64,000 bases of DNA. Origin: Sphingobacteriales bacterium (lineage in GTDB: Bacteria; Bacteroidota; Bacteroidia; Chitinophagales; UBA2359). The notes below the pieces were generated by a model. It ran no database searches. It had not been told where the DNA came from and saw only the letters and a list, made by a program, of their open reading frames with translations. The translations under genes and the position numbers were made by a program. This document shows, in pieces, positions 10,549 through 19,910 of the stretch. The stretch is from assembly GCA_016711295.1 (NCBI GenBank), contig JADJTE010000002.1:1-64000 (forward strand), given 5' to 3'. Each line of letters starts with the position of its first letter. Position 1 is the stretch's first letter.

Positions 10549-11498
10549 TATGGCGTAATTCAGGCTTAAAATTGCTGATTTTATAGAGATAATGAAACAA
10601 ACAAAATAATATATGTATTGAGATATGAAATGTTATAGTGGTATGGTTTTTAAATTTTGAGTATTAATTTTGCCTATCATATATCCATTTCCAAGCGTTA
10701 AGACTTAGGAAATAGCGTCAGATAATTGAGATATTAGTTCAAGAACTCCCCCTAACCCCCTCAAAGAGGGGGAATTTATACAAGATATAATTTGCTGATT
10801 ATCAATAGTTTATGATAAATTATAAAAAATATTTAATGCATATTATCTTTAAAATGCTGTAGGCATATTACATCGGTAACACCTAATAGACACAAGCCCG
10901 AGCATACCGTAGGCATGAAACTCGTGTAAGGTAAGTGGATAAAACTTAAAAATCCAGCAATTTCCGCTATTAAAATTTAACAATTCGTATTCTACTAATA
11001 GCAAGCGAGTTATAAAATTGTAAATTTTTTATTACAATTTTATCAATAAAATTAAATCGTTCATTCTCAGCGTATTATATAGCGTAAATTATTTAAAGCG
11101 GAAATTGCTGTTAAAAATCACACCAATAGTGGTATGGTTTTTAAATTTCGGGAACAAATTTTACTAAATGCTGCTTTGTAGTAAGGGCGCGAGCAAAATG
11201 CCCAGGTTATTTTTTTACTCAAAATTAGAAGTCACTAATAGAAAGACCGTTTTCTGAGCTTTTTCAGGGCGACATCCTAATAAAAAATAGAGACGGATAG
11301 CAACAAAAGCCCCGTAGGGGCGATATCCTAATGGTCTGTGTTATAAATTGTAGCAAGGGCGCAAGCAAGATATCCAAGTTATTTTTTTGCTCAAAATTGA
11401 AAAATCAAACCAATAGTATAGGTTCTGTTTTTAGACCCACGAGATATTTTCAACGCACTTCATTTGTCTTTATACTCTCCATTTATTACCCCGTTTTT
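10549..11498. repeat. Repeat-filled spacer: family A copy 2, a 156-bp inverted-repeat element and family C copy
   Basis: A 950-bp spacer with no gene. Family A copy 2 covers about 10636-10954, and family C covers about 11129-11416 (landmarks gacggatagcaacaaaagcc, ccccgtaggggcgatatcc, ggtctgtgttataaattg). Between them lies the insertion described separately at 10955-11110. The units are bounded by versions of actcaaaattagaaaatc and aatcaaaccaatag. The last 80 bases before the oxidase gene at 11499 should hold its promoter, but no convincing box was found. Confidence 0.75.
10955..11110. mobile_element. 156-bp non-coding element with 14-bp inverted repeats and 9-bp target duplication
   Basis: The ends are a perfect inverted repeat: CAGCAATTTCCGCT at 10955-10968 and AGCGGAAATTGCTG at 11097-11110. 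TTAAAAATC is present directly on both sides (10946-10954 and 11111-11119). The uninterrupted sequence aaaacttaaaaatcaaacc at 2307-2325 shows the pre-insertion state. The inside is AT-rich, has a second hairpin (aaaattgtaa / ttacaatttt) and no reading frame, so it would have to be moved by a transposase in trans. Only one copy is in the window. Confidence 0.8.
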
Positions 11499-12098
11499 AT
11501 GAGCAATACTATCTCGACAAATCAAGTACAGCGCATACACCCGCAGAAATTTATGCTTTGGGCGGCTATCGGCTCTATTTGTATGATGTTTGCGGCACTT
11601 ACGAGTGCATTTATCGTGCGCGAAGCACAAGGGAATTGGGTAGAATTTAAATTGCCCAACTTATTTTTTATTAGTACTGCTATTATTGGCCTTAGTAGCT
11701 GGACTCTAATACAAGCACAACAAGCATACCAACACAATAAACATACGCGCTACCGCTCCTTTATGCGGCTTACGGCTATATTGGGCTTAGGTTTTGCGCT
11801 GTGCCAATATATGGGCTGGCAACAAATGATGCAAAACGGCATATTGCTACAAGGCAATCCTTCGGGTTCTTTTGTCTATCTCATTTCAGGACTACATGCC
11901 TTGCACGTCATAGCGGGAGTAGTAATCTTGTTGGTGATGTGGTTCAACGCCCGCCAACAACCTGACGAAGTGCAGCAATTGGTCATTGACTCAAACCCCT
12001 ACAAGATGCTACATTTAGATATGATAGGCAACTATTGGCATTTTGTGGGCATTTTGTGGCTTTATTTATTGGTATTTTTTGCCTATTTTTTTTATTAA
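11499..12098 (+). CDS. Haem-copper oxidase subunit III-like protein, first copy
   Basis: 199 residues with five hydrophobic helices (about 20-40, 52-72, 90-110, 128-150, 175-198). The motif SGLHALHVIAGVVIL and the end GNYWHFVGILWLYLLVFFAYF are typical of subunit III (CtaE/CoxC), which stabilises subunit I. ATG at 11499 is preferred over a longer reading from 11331 because the extension runs through repeat family C. Bacteroidota caa3 clusters commonly have two adjacent subunit III-like genes; the second lies 35 bases downstream. Confidence 0.88.
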   Translation: MSNTISTNQVQRIHPQKFMLWAAIGSICMMFAALTSAFIVREAQGNWVEFKLPNLFFISTAIIGLSSWTLIQAQQAYQHNKHTRYRSFMRLTAILGLGFALCQYMGWQQMMQNGILLQGNPSGSFVYLISGLHALHVIAGVVILLVMWFNARQQPDEVQQLVIDSNPYKMLHLDMIGNYWHFVGILWLYLLVFFAYFFY

Positions 12099-12133
12099 CA
12101 ATCTTTTAAATCGAAAAAAACAATACAAATATT

Positions 12134-12811
12134 ATGGCAGGTGGAGACGCATTTGCTTCGTTGCCCTTAGCGGAACAGCAGAAAAAACCATGGTACGGCG
12201 GCAAATCGCCCTTTGATGTGAGTTACGGCAAACTAATGATGTGGTACTTTTTGGTATCCGATGCCTTTACGTTTGCATCGTTCCTCATCGCCTACGGCAC
12301 TATCCGTATGAGCAGCCCTACGTGGGCAAACCCAAATAAGGTCTTTAACTCATTTCCATTTTTAGAAGGTTGGGACGTGCCGCTCGGTTTTGTGAGTGTC
12401 ATGACTTTTATCCTCATTCTCAGCAGCGTCTTTGTAGTGCGTGCCGTGCAAGAAGGACACCGCATGAACAAAAGAGGCGTGGTGATTTGGATGATAATGG
12501 GCGTTTTGGGTGGTATAGCATTCTTGGGTTGTCAGGCTTGGGAATGGTCTCACCTGATTCACCAAGGGCAAACAATGAGTTGGAATCCCTTTGGGCCTCC
12601 CGCATTTGGACAGTTGTTCTTCTTGATAACGGGCTTTCACGGCTTTCACGTATTCAGTGGCGTATTGCTCAACTGCTTGGTGGTATGGCAAGCAGCGTCG
12701 GGAGCTATGGAACGACGCGGACACTACGAATTGGTCGAAAAGTTAGGCTTATATTGGCACTTTGTCGATTTGGTCTGGGTATTCGTATTCTTGTGTTTCT
12801 ATTTGCTCTAA
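12134..12811 (+). CDS. coxC: Cytochrome c oxidase subunit III
   Basis: 225 residues with five to six helices. The core GFHGFHVFSGVLLN and the end EKLGLYWHFVDLVWVFVF are the classical subunit III signatures, better preserved here than in the preceding copy. The AWEWSHLIHQG segment carries the conserved Glu of the lipid-facing region. Intact in one frame. Translated from the same mRNA as 11499 (35-base gap, AT-rich leader). Confidence 0.93.
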   Translation: MAGGDAFASLPLAEQQKKPWYGGKSPFDVSYGKLMMWYFLVSDAFTFASFLIAYGTIRMSSPTWANPNKVFNSFPFLEGWDVPLGFVSVMTFILILSSVFVVRAVQEGHRMNKRGVVIWMIMGVLGGIAFLGCQAWEWSHLIHQGQTMSWNPFGPPAFGQLFFLITGFHGFHVFSGVLLNCLVVWQAASGAMERRGHYELVEKLGLYWHFVDLVWVFVFLCFYLL

Positions 12812-12880
12812 AAAAACACTATCAGCCACGCACCTAATAAACGCCTAACAATAGGCAAATAATTAATTGTTTGAAAAAGC

Positions 12881-13012
12881 GTAACTATTTAGCCTTATAG
12901 GGACAGCCTCCAAGAATAGATATTTCTAATCGAATATGCAATGATTTCGGGCATTATTAGATGGGTATTGCCCCAAACCCCATACCCAGAACCCCGTACC
13001 CTAAATACTTAC
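12881..13012 (+). mobile_element. TIR element (family B) with 8-bp target duplication
   Basis: Ends GTAACTATTTAG (12881-12892) and CTAAATACTTAC (13001-13012, one mismatch to a perfect inverted repeat). The flanks GAAAAAGC at 12873-12880 and 13013-13020 are identical direct repeats. Belongs with 19791-19910 to a longer subfamily having an extra cc-caagaatag-tatttct segment. It sits between the subunit III and subunit IV genes, so it has entered the oxidase operon without breaking a gene. Confidence 0.85.
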
Positions 13013-13134
13013 GAAAAAGCAATAATTTGCTGCGTAGTGTATTGCCAAGCAGCTAATAATCGTAGGTACTACATCAAAACATTTGCAGGTAGCTGCATCA
13101 AAATTTTAAATTTAAAGCAAAAATTACTATCATA

Positions 13135-13521
13135 ATGGCACATTCTTTTGATACCGAAACTTATAATAAACAAGTGAATGCCGTATGGCGAGCTACACTA
13201 TGGTTATCTATTATTACTGTGGTCGAGGTAGCTATCGCCTTGATATGGATGTATAAAGTTGACCCCGAAGGGCACTCGTCCAAAATTTTTATTAATAGCT
13301 TCTTCGTAATAGCCAGTTTGCTGAAAGCCTTTTTTATCGTAGGCGAATTTATGCACGTGCGCTACGAGACCCGCGCCTTGACCCTGACCATCTTAGTGCC
13401 ATTAGTGTTTTTGATATGGTTCATCATTGCATTTTTGTGGGAAGGTGCCGAATGGCTCGACAACCGCGAATTTTGGGGCACCATATTTGACCAAGCACCC
13501 AAAGCACCCGTACACCACTAA
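13135..13521 (+). CDS. coxD: Cytochrome c oxidase subunit IV (prokaryotic type)
   Basis: 128 residues with three helices (about 18-38, 50-68, 80-102). The middle motif FFVIASLLKAFFIVGEFMH with MHVRYE is typical of the COX4_pro family, the small fourth subunit of caa3 and bo3 oxidases. Ends with APKAPVHH. Closes the oxidase cluster and is followed by a hairpin at 13543. Confidence 0.9.
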   Translation: MAHSFDTETYNKQVNAVWRATLWLSIITVVEVAIALIWMYKVDPEGHSSKIFINSFFVIASLLKAFFIVGEFMHVRYETRALTLTILVPLVFLIWFIIAFLWEGAEWLDNREFWGTIFDQAPKAPVHH

Positions 13522-13542
13522 ACCAATACCCGATATAAGCCC

Positions 13543-13577
13543 AAACCCTAGACTGTGCTATAACACAGTCGGGGTTT
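13543..13577 (+). terminator. Hairpin after coxD
   Basis: Stem AAACCC-ta-GACTGTG pairs with CACAGTC-ggggttt around a six-base loop, 20 bases after the coxD stop. No long U-tract follows, so it may end or stabilise the cox transcript rather than act as a strong intrinsic terminator. Confidence 0.55.
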
Positions 13578-13601
13578 GTGTGGCTATAGCTACCCTTATT
13601 C

Positions 13602-14360
13602 ATGACGGCTATCAGCAAAAACCGCCTCAAAAGCCTACGCGCCCTGCAACTCAAAAAATATCGCTTGTCGGAAGGCTTGTTCATTGCCGAAGGCGATAAA
13701 ATTATAGACGAACTGCTGAATGCGCAGGGGTGGCAGATAGAACAGATTTTTGCGCTGCCCACTTGGATAAATAGACACCAAAACGCCCTACAACCATACG
13801 CCGATATTACGACAGCGGTGACAGAAACCGACATGGCGGCAATATCTGCCCTGCATACGCCCGCGCCCGTAGCCGCATTGCTGGCATTGCCCGCGCCACT
13901 GCCCGCCCTTATGCAGCCTCAACAATGGTATATCGCCTTAGACCGCCTAAACGACCCCGGCAATATGGGCACTATTTTGCGTATCGCCGATTGGTTTGGG
14001 ATAGAACAAGTATTTTGTTCGCTCGATAGCGTAGAGGTATTTAACCCCAAAACGATACAAGCCGCTATGGGTTCGTTGTGGCGTGTACGAGTCGTACCGA
14101 CCGATTTGGCAGAACTATTTGCCAAACACCCGCATATACCTATCTATGGTGCTATGCTGCAAGGCGATAATTTATTCGACCTGCCCCAGCAGCCCACCGC
14201 ACGAGGCTGTATCGTAATAGGAAGCGAGTCGCACGGCACACAGGCTGCCCTACAACCATACCTACAATACCGCATCACCATACCGCGCATCGGACACGCC
14301 GAGTCGCTCAATGCCGCCGTTGCCACAGGCATTATTTGCGCCCAATTATGCAGGAGTTGA
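13602..14360 (+). CDS. TrmH/SpoU family RNA 2'-O-methyltransferase
   Basis: 252 residues. An N-terminal SpoU substrate-binding-like part (KNRLKSLRALQLKKYRLSEG ... FIAEGDKIIDELL) is followed by the knotted SPOUT domain with the three usual motifs: ALDRLNDPGNMGTILRIADW, GCIVIGSESHG and RITIPRIGHAESLNAAVATG. Members methylate ribose 2'-OH groups in rRNA or tRNA using SAM; the exact target site cannot be told from sequence. Intact. Confidence 0.9.
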   Translation: MTAISKNRLKSLRALQLKKYRLSEGLFIAEGDKIIDELLNAQGWQIEQIFALPTWINRHQNALQPYADITTAVTETDMAAISALHTPAPVAALLALPAPLPALMQPQQWYIALDRLNDPGNMGTILRIADWFGIEQVFCSLDSVEVFNPKTIQAAMGSLWRVRVVPTDLAELFAKHPHIPIYGAMLQGDNLFDLPQQPTARGCIVIGSESHGTQAALQPYLQYRITIPRIGHAESLNAAVATGIICAQLCRS

Positions 14361-14466
14361 GCAGCAATGCGGTAAATAGGAGGGAAAATAAATGCCATCC
14401 CAAGTACTAACGCGCTTCAATTGAGCCGCTGATTTGCCAATAGACCATTTTTGACTTAGCCAAGAT

Positions 14467-14997
14467 ATGCCCCTGTTTTTTCATATAGAACCTCCTTTGC
14501 GCTATACCTTACGAGAGCGCAACCGCCTGAAACGCTGGCTACGGCAAGTTGTAGCGGCTGAAAATGCCCGCTTGGGCGACCTCAATTTTATATACTGTAC
14601 CGACGATTATTTGCTCGACCTGAACCGACAATACTTGAACCACCATACCCTGACCGATGTTATTACATTTGACCACTCGGACGAAGCAGGTTTGATTGCA
14701 GGCGATATTTTTATTAGTATAGACCGCGTGAAAGATAATGCCACGCAATTCAAGACCTCCACCGATGACGAATTGCGCCGCGTAATGGTACACGGAACAC
14801 TTCATTTATTGGGCTATGGCGATAAAACCGCCGACCAAAAACGAGAAATGACCCAAAAAGAAAATGAGTATTTGGCACTATGGCAAGCAGAAACCGAACA
14901 AAACTTGCCCAAAATGCCGAATAATATACAACATAACCCAAATGTAGCTAATTTTGCCCGCCCAAACGAGCCGATTACCCTTACCTACATCGGCTAA
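14467..14997 (+). CDS. ybeY: Endoribonuclease YbeY (rRNA maturation factor)
   Basis: 176 residues; family signature HGTLHLLGYGDKT, the His-rich zinc site of YbeY, preceded by TDVITFDHSDEAGLIAGDIF. In this phylum the third zinc ligand of the HGxxHLxGYxH motif is commonly replaced, as here by Gly-Asp. YbeY is required for 16S rRNA 3'-end maturation and ribosome quality control. The C-terminal about 35 residues (after LALWQAETEQN) are a species-specific polar tail. Confidence 0.9.
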   Translation: MPLFFHIEPPLRYTLRERNRLKRWLRQVVAAENARLGDLNFIYCTDDYLLDLNRQYLNHHTLTDVITFDHSDEAGLIAGDIFISIDRVKDNATQFKTSTDDELRRVMVHGTLHLLGYGDKTADQKREMTQKENEYLALWQAETEQNLPKMPNNIQHNPNVANFARPNEPITLTYIG

Positions 14998-15018
14998 CTG
15001 CCCTTTTTACCTGTTGTT

Positions 15019-16178
15019 ATGGATAAATATCAGCTATTCGACCTCTTGTCTGCCGATACAACAGACAGCCAAACTGCTCGACAAATCGCCGAGCTATTGC
15101 GCGATTACCCCTATTTTCAAACAGCCCATTTGCTGCTGGCTCGCCAACTCAAATCGGCAGCGATTGCCAGTAATGTGTCCATAGCCCAAGCCGCTACCCA
15201 TATCACTAATCGAGAGACACTGTACCAAATCATTCAGAAACCCCATTCCGATACGCAACAACAGCAACACATCGTTGTACCCGAACCAAATGATTTGCCT
15301 GACCTATCGGTAGCGGAGAACAACACGCCTGACGATGACCTCATCGACGAAACCGACGCAAGCGACAGCAGCAGCCCAATAATGATAACTGAACCAACCG
15401 ATGGTGCACATAGCACCGAAACAACGACAGATAAGGAGATAGATGCTTGGATAGAAAAAGCCAAGCACAATTGCAAGAAGCGGTGCAGCAAGGCGAAGAA
15501 GAAAAGCCAATTGGATTTTTGACGGAAACAAAAACCGACAGCGGTGTATGGAACAATACCGAACAAATAGCCTTCAAAGCCCGACAACAAGTAGAAAATG
15601 AACTACAGCAGATTGCCAACACCGCAACAAATAACGAAGCCCCCACCGATACAACCGACTTGACTGCATTATTAGAACGCGAATCGCGCGAACTGATTCA
15701 ATTAGACGTACAAAAAGACCTTGAAGCCTTAGCGGAAACCACAGAAATAAACCCCGAACCCGATACAGACGACTATTTGAGCGATGCTGATGCCAAAGCC
15801 GACCAACTGATACAAGCCCTGCGCGAAAGGGTAGAGGGCTATAAAAAAGAAAAAGGCATAGAAAACGAGCCAATGCCGATATTGTCCGACACCGAGCGAG
15901 ATGACTTGCAAACCCTCATTGCCGAACAGCAGAACACCACCCCCCAGCAGCAAGAGACGAGCGACGAAGAGGTGATAGACCTACGCAATAGCCCCTCTAT
16001 TGACCCAAACGACCAACAAGCAACGAGCAATACCGAGAGCATCTTGTCCGAAACAATGGCGCGAGTATATGCCCGACAAGGCTATACCGAAAAAGCCCGC
16101 CAAATTTATACCCAGTTAATGACAAAATATCCAGAAAAAAGCGCGTACTTTGCGGAAAAATTAGAGCAGTTGCCATAG
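15019..16178 (+). CDS. Conserved hypothetical protein with C-terminal TPR-like segment (frameshifted)
   Basis: About 387 residues after joining two frames (15019 to about 15465, and on to 16178); one missing C in agccaagcac near 15465 restores EKAQAQLQEAV. The N-terminus (YQLFDLLSADTTDSQTARQI) resembles a helical repeat, a long acidic Gln/Asp/Glu-rich low-complexity middle follows, and the end ARVYARQGYTEKARQIYTQL is a single TPR-like hairpin. This architecture is common in Bacteroidota as an uncharacterised protein, often beside ybeY or secG. No enzyme motif is visible. Confidence 0.7.
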
Positions 16179-16240
16179 AACTATTTTTGCCCTGCAAATA
16201 ACGAACCCAATTTATTTAAAAAAATACAAACTATTTATAA

Positions 16241-16549
16241 ATGTACACATTTTTGCTTCTTTTAGTATTATTGATTTGCGCCTTTTTGGTTATTTTTGTA
16301 TTAGTGCAAAACCCTAAAGGCGGTGGCTTGGGTGCAGGATTTGGTAGCACCGCCAGCTCGCTGGGTGGCGTACAGCAAACGTCTGACTTTTTAGAGCGCG
16401 GCACTTGGGTTCTCATTTCAGCCTTGTTTATTGTGCTTATCTTGTCGGGCGTATTTTTGCCTCAACGTCATGGCGCAGTGCCTACCGATGGTGGCGACGA
16501 TACCAAAACCAAAATAGAAGGCATTATCGAAGAGGGCGAAGGCGAATAA
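16241..16549 (+). CDS. secG: Preprotein translocase subunit SecG
   Basis: 102 residues, two helices (about 2-22 and 53-74) separated by the conserved cytosolic loop LVQNPKGGGLGAGFGST. SecG assists SecA cycling in the SecYEG channel. The acidic C-terminal tail (TKIEGIIEEGEGE) is usual for the phylum. Followed after 71 bases by a hairpin that mainly serves the opposing gene. Confidence 0.93.
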   Translation: MYTFLLLLVLLICAFLVIFVLVQNPKGGGLGAGFGSTASSLGGVQQTSDFLERGTWVLISALFIVLILSGVFLPQRHGAVPTDGGDDTKTKIEGIIEEGEGE

Positions 16550-16620
16550 AGCCTACGTTATTCTAATGCTTGCTGCGACTCATATAGAGTTTCGCGATAA
16601 TATTGTTCAAATAAAAAAGC

Positions 16621-16659
16621 AATGGGCGGTCGGTTTTTCGTAAAAACCGGCTGCCCATT
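16621..16659 (-). terminator. Rho-independent terminator of the HlyD gene
   Basis: Stem aatgggcggtcggttttt pairs with aaaaaccggctgcccatt with two mismatches. On the minus strand it is followed by gcttttttatttg, a proper U-tract, and lies 42 bases past the HlyD stop. It may also stop secG transcription from the other side. Confidence 0.8.
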
Positions 16660-16700
16660 GTTTGCTGCTGTTTAGTGAGGATAAATTTGGAGTGAGTGGT

Positions 16701-18086
16701 TTATTCCTCCTTTTTATACAATTCTTCTTTGCTCACGCGCTCTACGGCGAGGCTATCTTTGAGTACTTTGGCGATGGTGCGGTAGGGGGCACTTACCACT
16801 TCTTCGCCGCCTTGCAAGCCGCTCAATATTTGCATATAGGTTTCGTCTTGTATGCCGATACGGACGGGCTTTTGGTATACCTTGCCTTGGGTCATATACA
16901 AATACTAATTCTCGTATGTCGGCATCGCTTTTGGTATCTTGGGCATCTACATCGGTTTTTTTGCCTAATTGTGCGAGGGTATCTTCGCGCGTAGTAATGG
17001 CTTGTATCGGTACGGCTAAGATATTATCGATGCGGTTAGTTTGTATATCGACCGATGCCGACATGCCAGGGCGGAAAGGTTGCCGCCCTTTGCCCGACAA
17101 ATCGCGGTATGATTCGGGCAGCAAGCGCACTTTTACCGTAAAATTGGTGATTTGGTCATTGGCGAGTTGTGCGCTGGCATTTGCCGACCCCGCAATTTGC
17201 GTCACTATGCCCTTAAATTTGCGGTCGGTATAGGCATCTACCTCTACTATTGCCGTATCGCCCAGCGACACTTTCACGATTTCGTTTTCGCTAATATCGG
17301 CTTGCACCTCCATCGAATTTAGGTTGGCGATGCGCATGATTTCTGTGCCCGCAAACTGCGATGTGCCTACAACGCGCTCGCCCTTTTCTATCTCTAATTT
17401 AGAGACGATACCGCTCATTGGGGCATAAATATTGGTTTTTTTGAGGTTATCGCGGGCTTCTTTCAGCGATGCCTTCGCGCTCTGTATGTTATAGCCCGCG
17501 CCTTCGGTGCTTTTTTGCCCCGCTGTGACGGTAGCTCGCGAGCCGCGCAACTGCGCTTCGAGGCTGCGCAGGGTAGTTTCGGCATTTTCTACCTCTACTT
17601 GTGCGATAACGCCATCTTTTAATAGTTGTTTGTTGCGCTCATAAATTTTTCGAGCATTGCTTATTTGGGCTTCTAATTGGGCTATTTGCGCTTCGGCTTG
17701 GCTGATACCCGCCGAAGCATTGGCTTGCGCCGATTGTGCCGAATTGACGGCAGCCTCTGCCCGTTCGGTCATAGAAGTATAAATATCAGGGTTGATCGTG
17801 CCAACAATTGACCTATTTTGACCGAATCGCCCTCCTCGACTAATAATTCAACTACTTCGCCCGACACATCGGGAGCGAGTTTTACCTCTATTTCGGGATA
17901 GATTTTGCCGTTTCCCGATACGGTTTCTACAATAGTGCGCCGCAATGCAGGTTCGGTAGATATGCGTTGTAGCTTTTCTTTGCCAAACCAACCTTGTTGT
18001 TTGCCGAGGGCTGCTAATCCGATGAGTAATAGCGTTGATATGCCCAATATCCAGAGCCAACGATTTGATTTTTTGGAACTTGCCAT
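16701..18086 (-). CDS. Membrane fusion protein of the HlyD/RND-ABC type (two frameshifts)
   Basis: About 461 residues in three frames. N-terminal anchor helix (about 9-26, WLWILGISTLLLIGLAA), a lipoyl half-motif (APDVSGEVVELLVEEGDSVK), a long helical hairpin, the second lipoyl half (IYAPMSGIVSKLEIEKGERV) and beta-barrel domains. Shifts: near 17798 (expected LLARINPDIYTSM) and near 16903 (expected VYMTQGKVYQKPVRIG). It resembles MacA-type periplasmic adaptors that link an inner-membrane ABC exporter to a TolC channel. No exporter lies directly next to it; a TolC-like gene starts at 62754. Confidence 0.85.
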
Positions 18087-18203
18087 AATAATAGCAGATA
18101 AAACGTAGAAATAAGGTGCTGTATCTTATAATGCTGTGCAAAGTTACAACTTATAGCCTGAAAAGCCTAATTTTTCTTTTTAACAAAACTATAGCACGAA
18201 AAG

Positions 18204-18235
18204 TTTGGTCGTTATTTATGCAAGTTTTACCTTTG
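18204..18235 (+). promoter_or_regulatory. Bacteroidota-type promoter
   Basis: TTTG (18204-18207), a 20-base spacer, then TACCTTTG (18228-18235). This fits the phylum consensus TTTG-N19-21-TAnnTTTG and lies 82 bases before the ATG at 18318. Confidence 0.7.
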
Positions 18236-18317
18236 CGCCAGAAAAAAAACGATAGAAACGTCACGAAATTGTAACCAACTTTCATTGCTGCCGTATAAGT
18301 AGGTAAAACCGCCTACC

Positions 18318-19019
18318 ATGAAAGTTTTGACCGCCATCACATTGCTACTTGCTACTACACTTGCTACTTTTGCTTGCAATTTGCAACCCAAATTTGCTTA
18401 TCGCACGAAGGGTTTGGCGGTTAGTTTTGCTAACAAAACAGTAGGCAACTACGACCAAGTAAGATGGAACTTTGGCGACGGTACTACCAGCACAGAACAG
18501 AACCCCGAACATATTTATACCGAAGCAGGTGTGCATGTTTTTTCTTTGACCGTATCAGACAGCAATAATTGTAGCACTACCTTTGAAGGAAAAGTGTACG
18601 TTTTTAATTCGCACAAGAATACCACTACTGCCGCCGCCAATACACCCGCCATATCATCAAGCGCAAGTATCGAAAGCACATCAAAAATGCAGACTGAAAA
18701 TAATGGCACGGTTATTGACAATAATACAAGGGCAAAAATGAATACTGCTAACGAGTCTACTCTTATTAGCCAACTGAATAATTACCCAAATCCTTTTGCA
18801 GCAAGTACTACCATTCGGTTCAGCCTTTCGGAAAGCACCCAACTCTATGCAGGAGTGTATGATATTTCGGGCAAATTAGTGACAGTTTTAGCCAACGGTG
18901 TAGTAGAAAGTGGACAACAACAATTGGTCTTAGACCGAGACAATTTAGCCGCAGGTATTTATTTGGTTCGTATAGAAACTAACAGCCAAGTAGCTACTCG
19001 CCTTATCGTAGCGCAATAA
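18318..19019 (+). CDS. Secreted PKD-domain protein with T9SS sorting domain
   Basis: 233 residues. Signal peptide (MKVLTAITLLLATTLATFAC), one PKD domain (about 28-98; key WNFGDGTTSTEQNPEHIY and FSLTVSD), a Ser/Thr/Asn-rich linker, then a T9SS type A C-terminal domain (NNYPNPFAASTTIRFSLSES to GIYLVRIE). Probably exported by the type IX system and attached to the cell surface; the PKD domain suggests protein or glycan contact. A clear promoter precedes it and an intrinsic terminator follows. Confidence 0.88.
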   Translation: MKVLTAITLLLATTLATFACNLQPKFAYRTKGLAVSFANKTVGNYDQVRWNFGDGTTSTEQNPEHIYTEAGVHVFSLTVSDSNNCSTTFEGKVYVFNSHKNTTTAAANTPAISSSASIESTSKMQTENNGTVIDNNTRAKMNTANESTLISQLNNYPNPFAASTTIRFSLSESTQLYAGVYDISGKLVTVLANGVVESGQQQLVLDRDNLAAGIYLVRIETNSQVATRLIVAQ

Positions 19020-19088
19020 ACCACGCGTTACGCCAAACAATACGATAGTTTTATCAAAGATATTGGGTTAGTATAAGGGGTTTTATTA

Positions 19089-19120
19089 GCCTTTCCAACT
19101 TGTTGGAAGGCTTTCTTTTT
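19089..19120 (+). terminator. Rho-independent terminator
   Basis: Perfect stem gcctttccaa / ttggaaggc with a short loop, then tttctttttat. It lies 70 bases after the stop of the PKD/T9SS gene. Confidence 0.88.
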
Positions 19121-19790
19121 ATATAGGTGTCTTGTGGTTGTTTAGTTAAAGCATATACTTTGGGTATAATTCTGATAATCCTATGAGGATAGGTGGTATT
19201 ATTGCCAGTCCAATCTCTTTTTAGTTGCTAGTATTGCCTTTTGAACTTGTTCGCTAATGGGTGCAAATGTGCTGTTGATTGATTAAATTGGGGCGTTGGT
19301 TGAAAATATTTGGTGGCTGTGGCATACTACTGTACTTTTGTGGTGCATTCTTTTCAAACCTATTGTGCTTTTGTTTTTGTTATAAGGCTACCGCCGTTGG
19401 GCTTTTTTTACGTTGATGGGTTATCAATCCAAGTAAGGGCGGTAGTTTTTTTATTAAAAGGTGAATAAAGAAGTGTGTGAAAAAATAATCGGCAGCGTTA
19501 CCTATCTTGGTAGGTCGCTGCCGATTTAATTTTTAGGTATTGCGAAGCAGCATTGACCAAAATTTATGACCGAAACTTAAAAATCAAACCAATAGTGGTT
19601 TGATTTTCTAATTTTGAGTATTAGCTTTGCCTGCCGTGTATCCATTTCCAAGCGTTAGGGCTAGGAAATAGCGTTAGATAATTGAGATATTAGTCTAAGA
19701 ACTCCCTCTAAGCCCCTCAAAGATGGGGAATTTGTGTGATATATAATTTGTTGATTATCAGCAAATTATGATAGTTTGTGAAGAATATTT
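19121..19790. repeat. Spacer with hairpin and family A copy 3
   Basis: Besides the candidate RNA, a strong hairpin aatcggcagcg / cgctgccgatt (19487-19526) lies between A-rich and T-rich flanks and looks like a bidirectional terminator. From 19580 the perfect palindrome aaaatcaaacca-atag-tggtttgatttt opens repeat family A, which continues to about 19790 (landmarks gtatccatttccaagcgtta, gataattgagatattagt, atataatttgttgattatca). Confidence 0.65.
19310..19455 (+). ncRNA. Candidate small RNA with its own promoter and terminator
   Basis: TTG (19310-19312), a 20-base spacer and TACTTTTG (19333-19340) form a good phylum-type promoter, but no open frame follows. About 45 bases later ctaccgcc pairs with ggcggtag, followed by tttttttatt, an intrinsic-terminator shape with a long loop. 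This would give an RNA of roughly 100 bases from about 19347. No known RNA family is recognised. Confidence 0.35.
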
Positions 19791-19910
19791 GTAACTATTT
19801 AGGGTATGGGGTATAATGGGCTATATCTATCTAATAATGCCTGACATCGTTGCATATTCGATTAGAAATAGCTATTCTTGGGTGCTGCCCCTATAAGGCT
19901 AAATAGTTAC
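19791..19910 (-). mobile_element. TIR element (family B), abutting the methyltransferase gene
   Basis: Perfect 12-bp inverted ends GTAACTATTTAG (19791-19802) and CTAAATAGTTAC (19899-19910), reverse orientation, same longer subfamily as 12881. The flanks (gaatattt / aaaagttc) are not duplicated, so either the ends have recombined or the target site has decayed. The stop codon of the methyltransferase gene lies inside the right terminal repeat. Confidence 0.8.
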
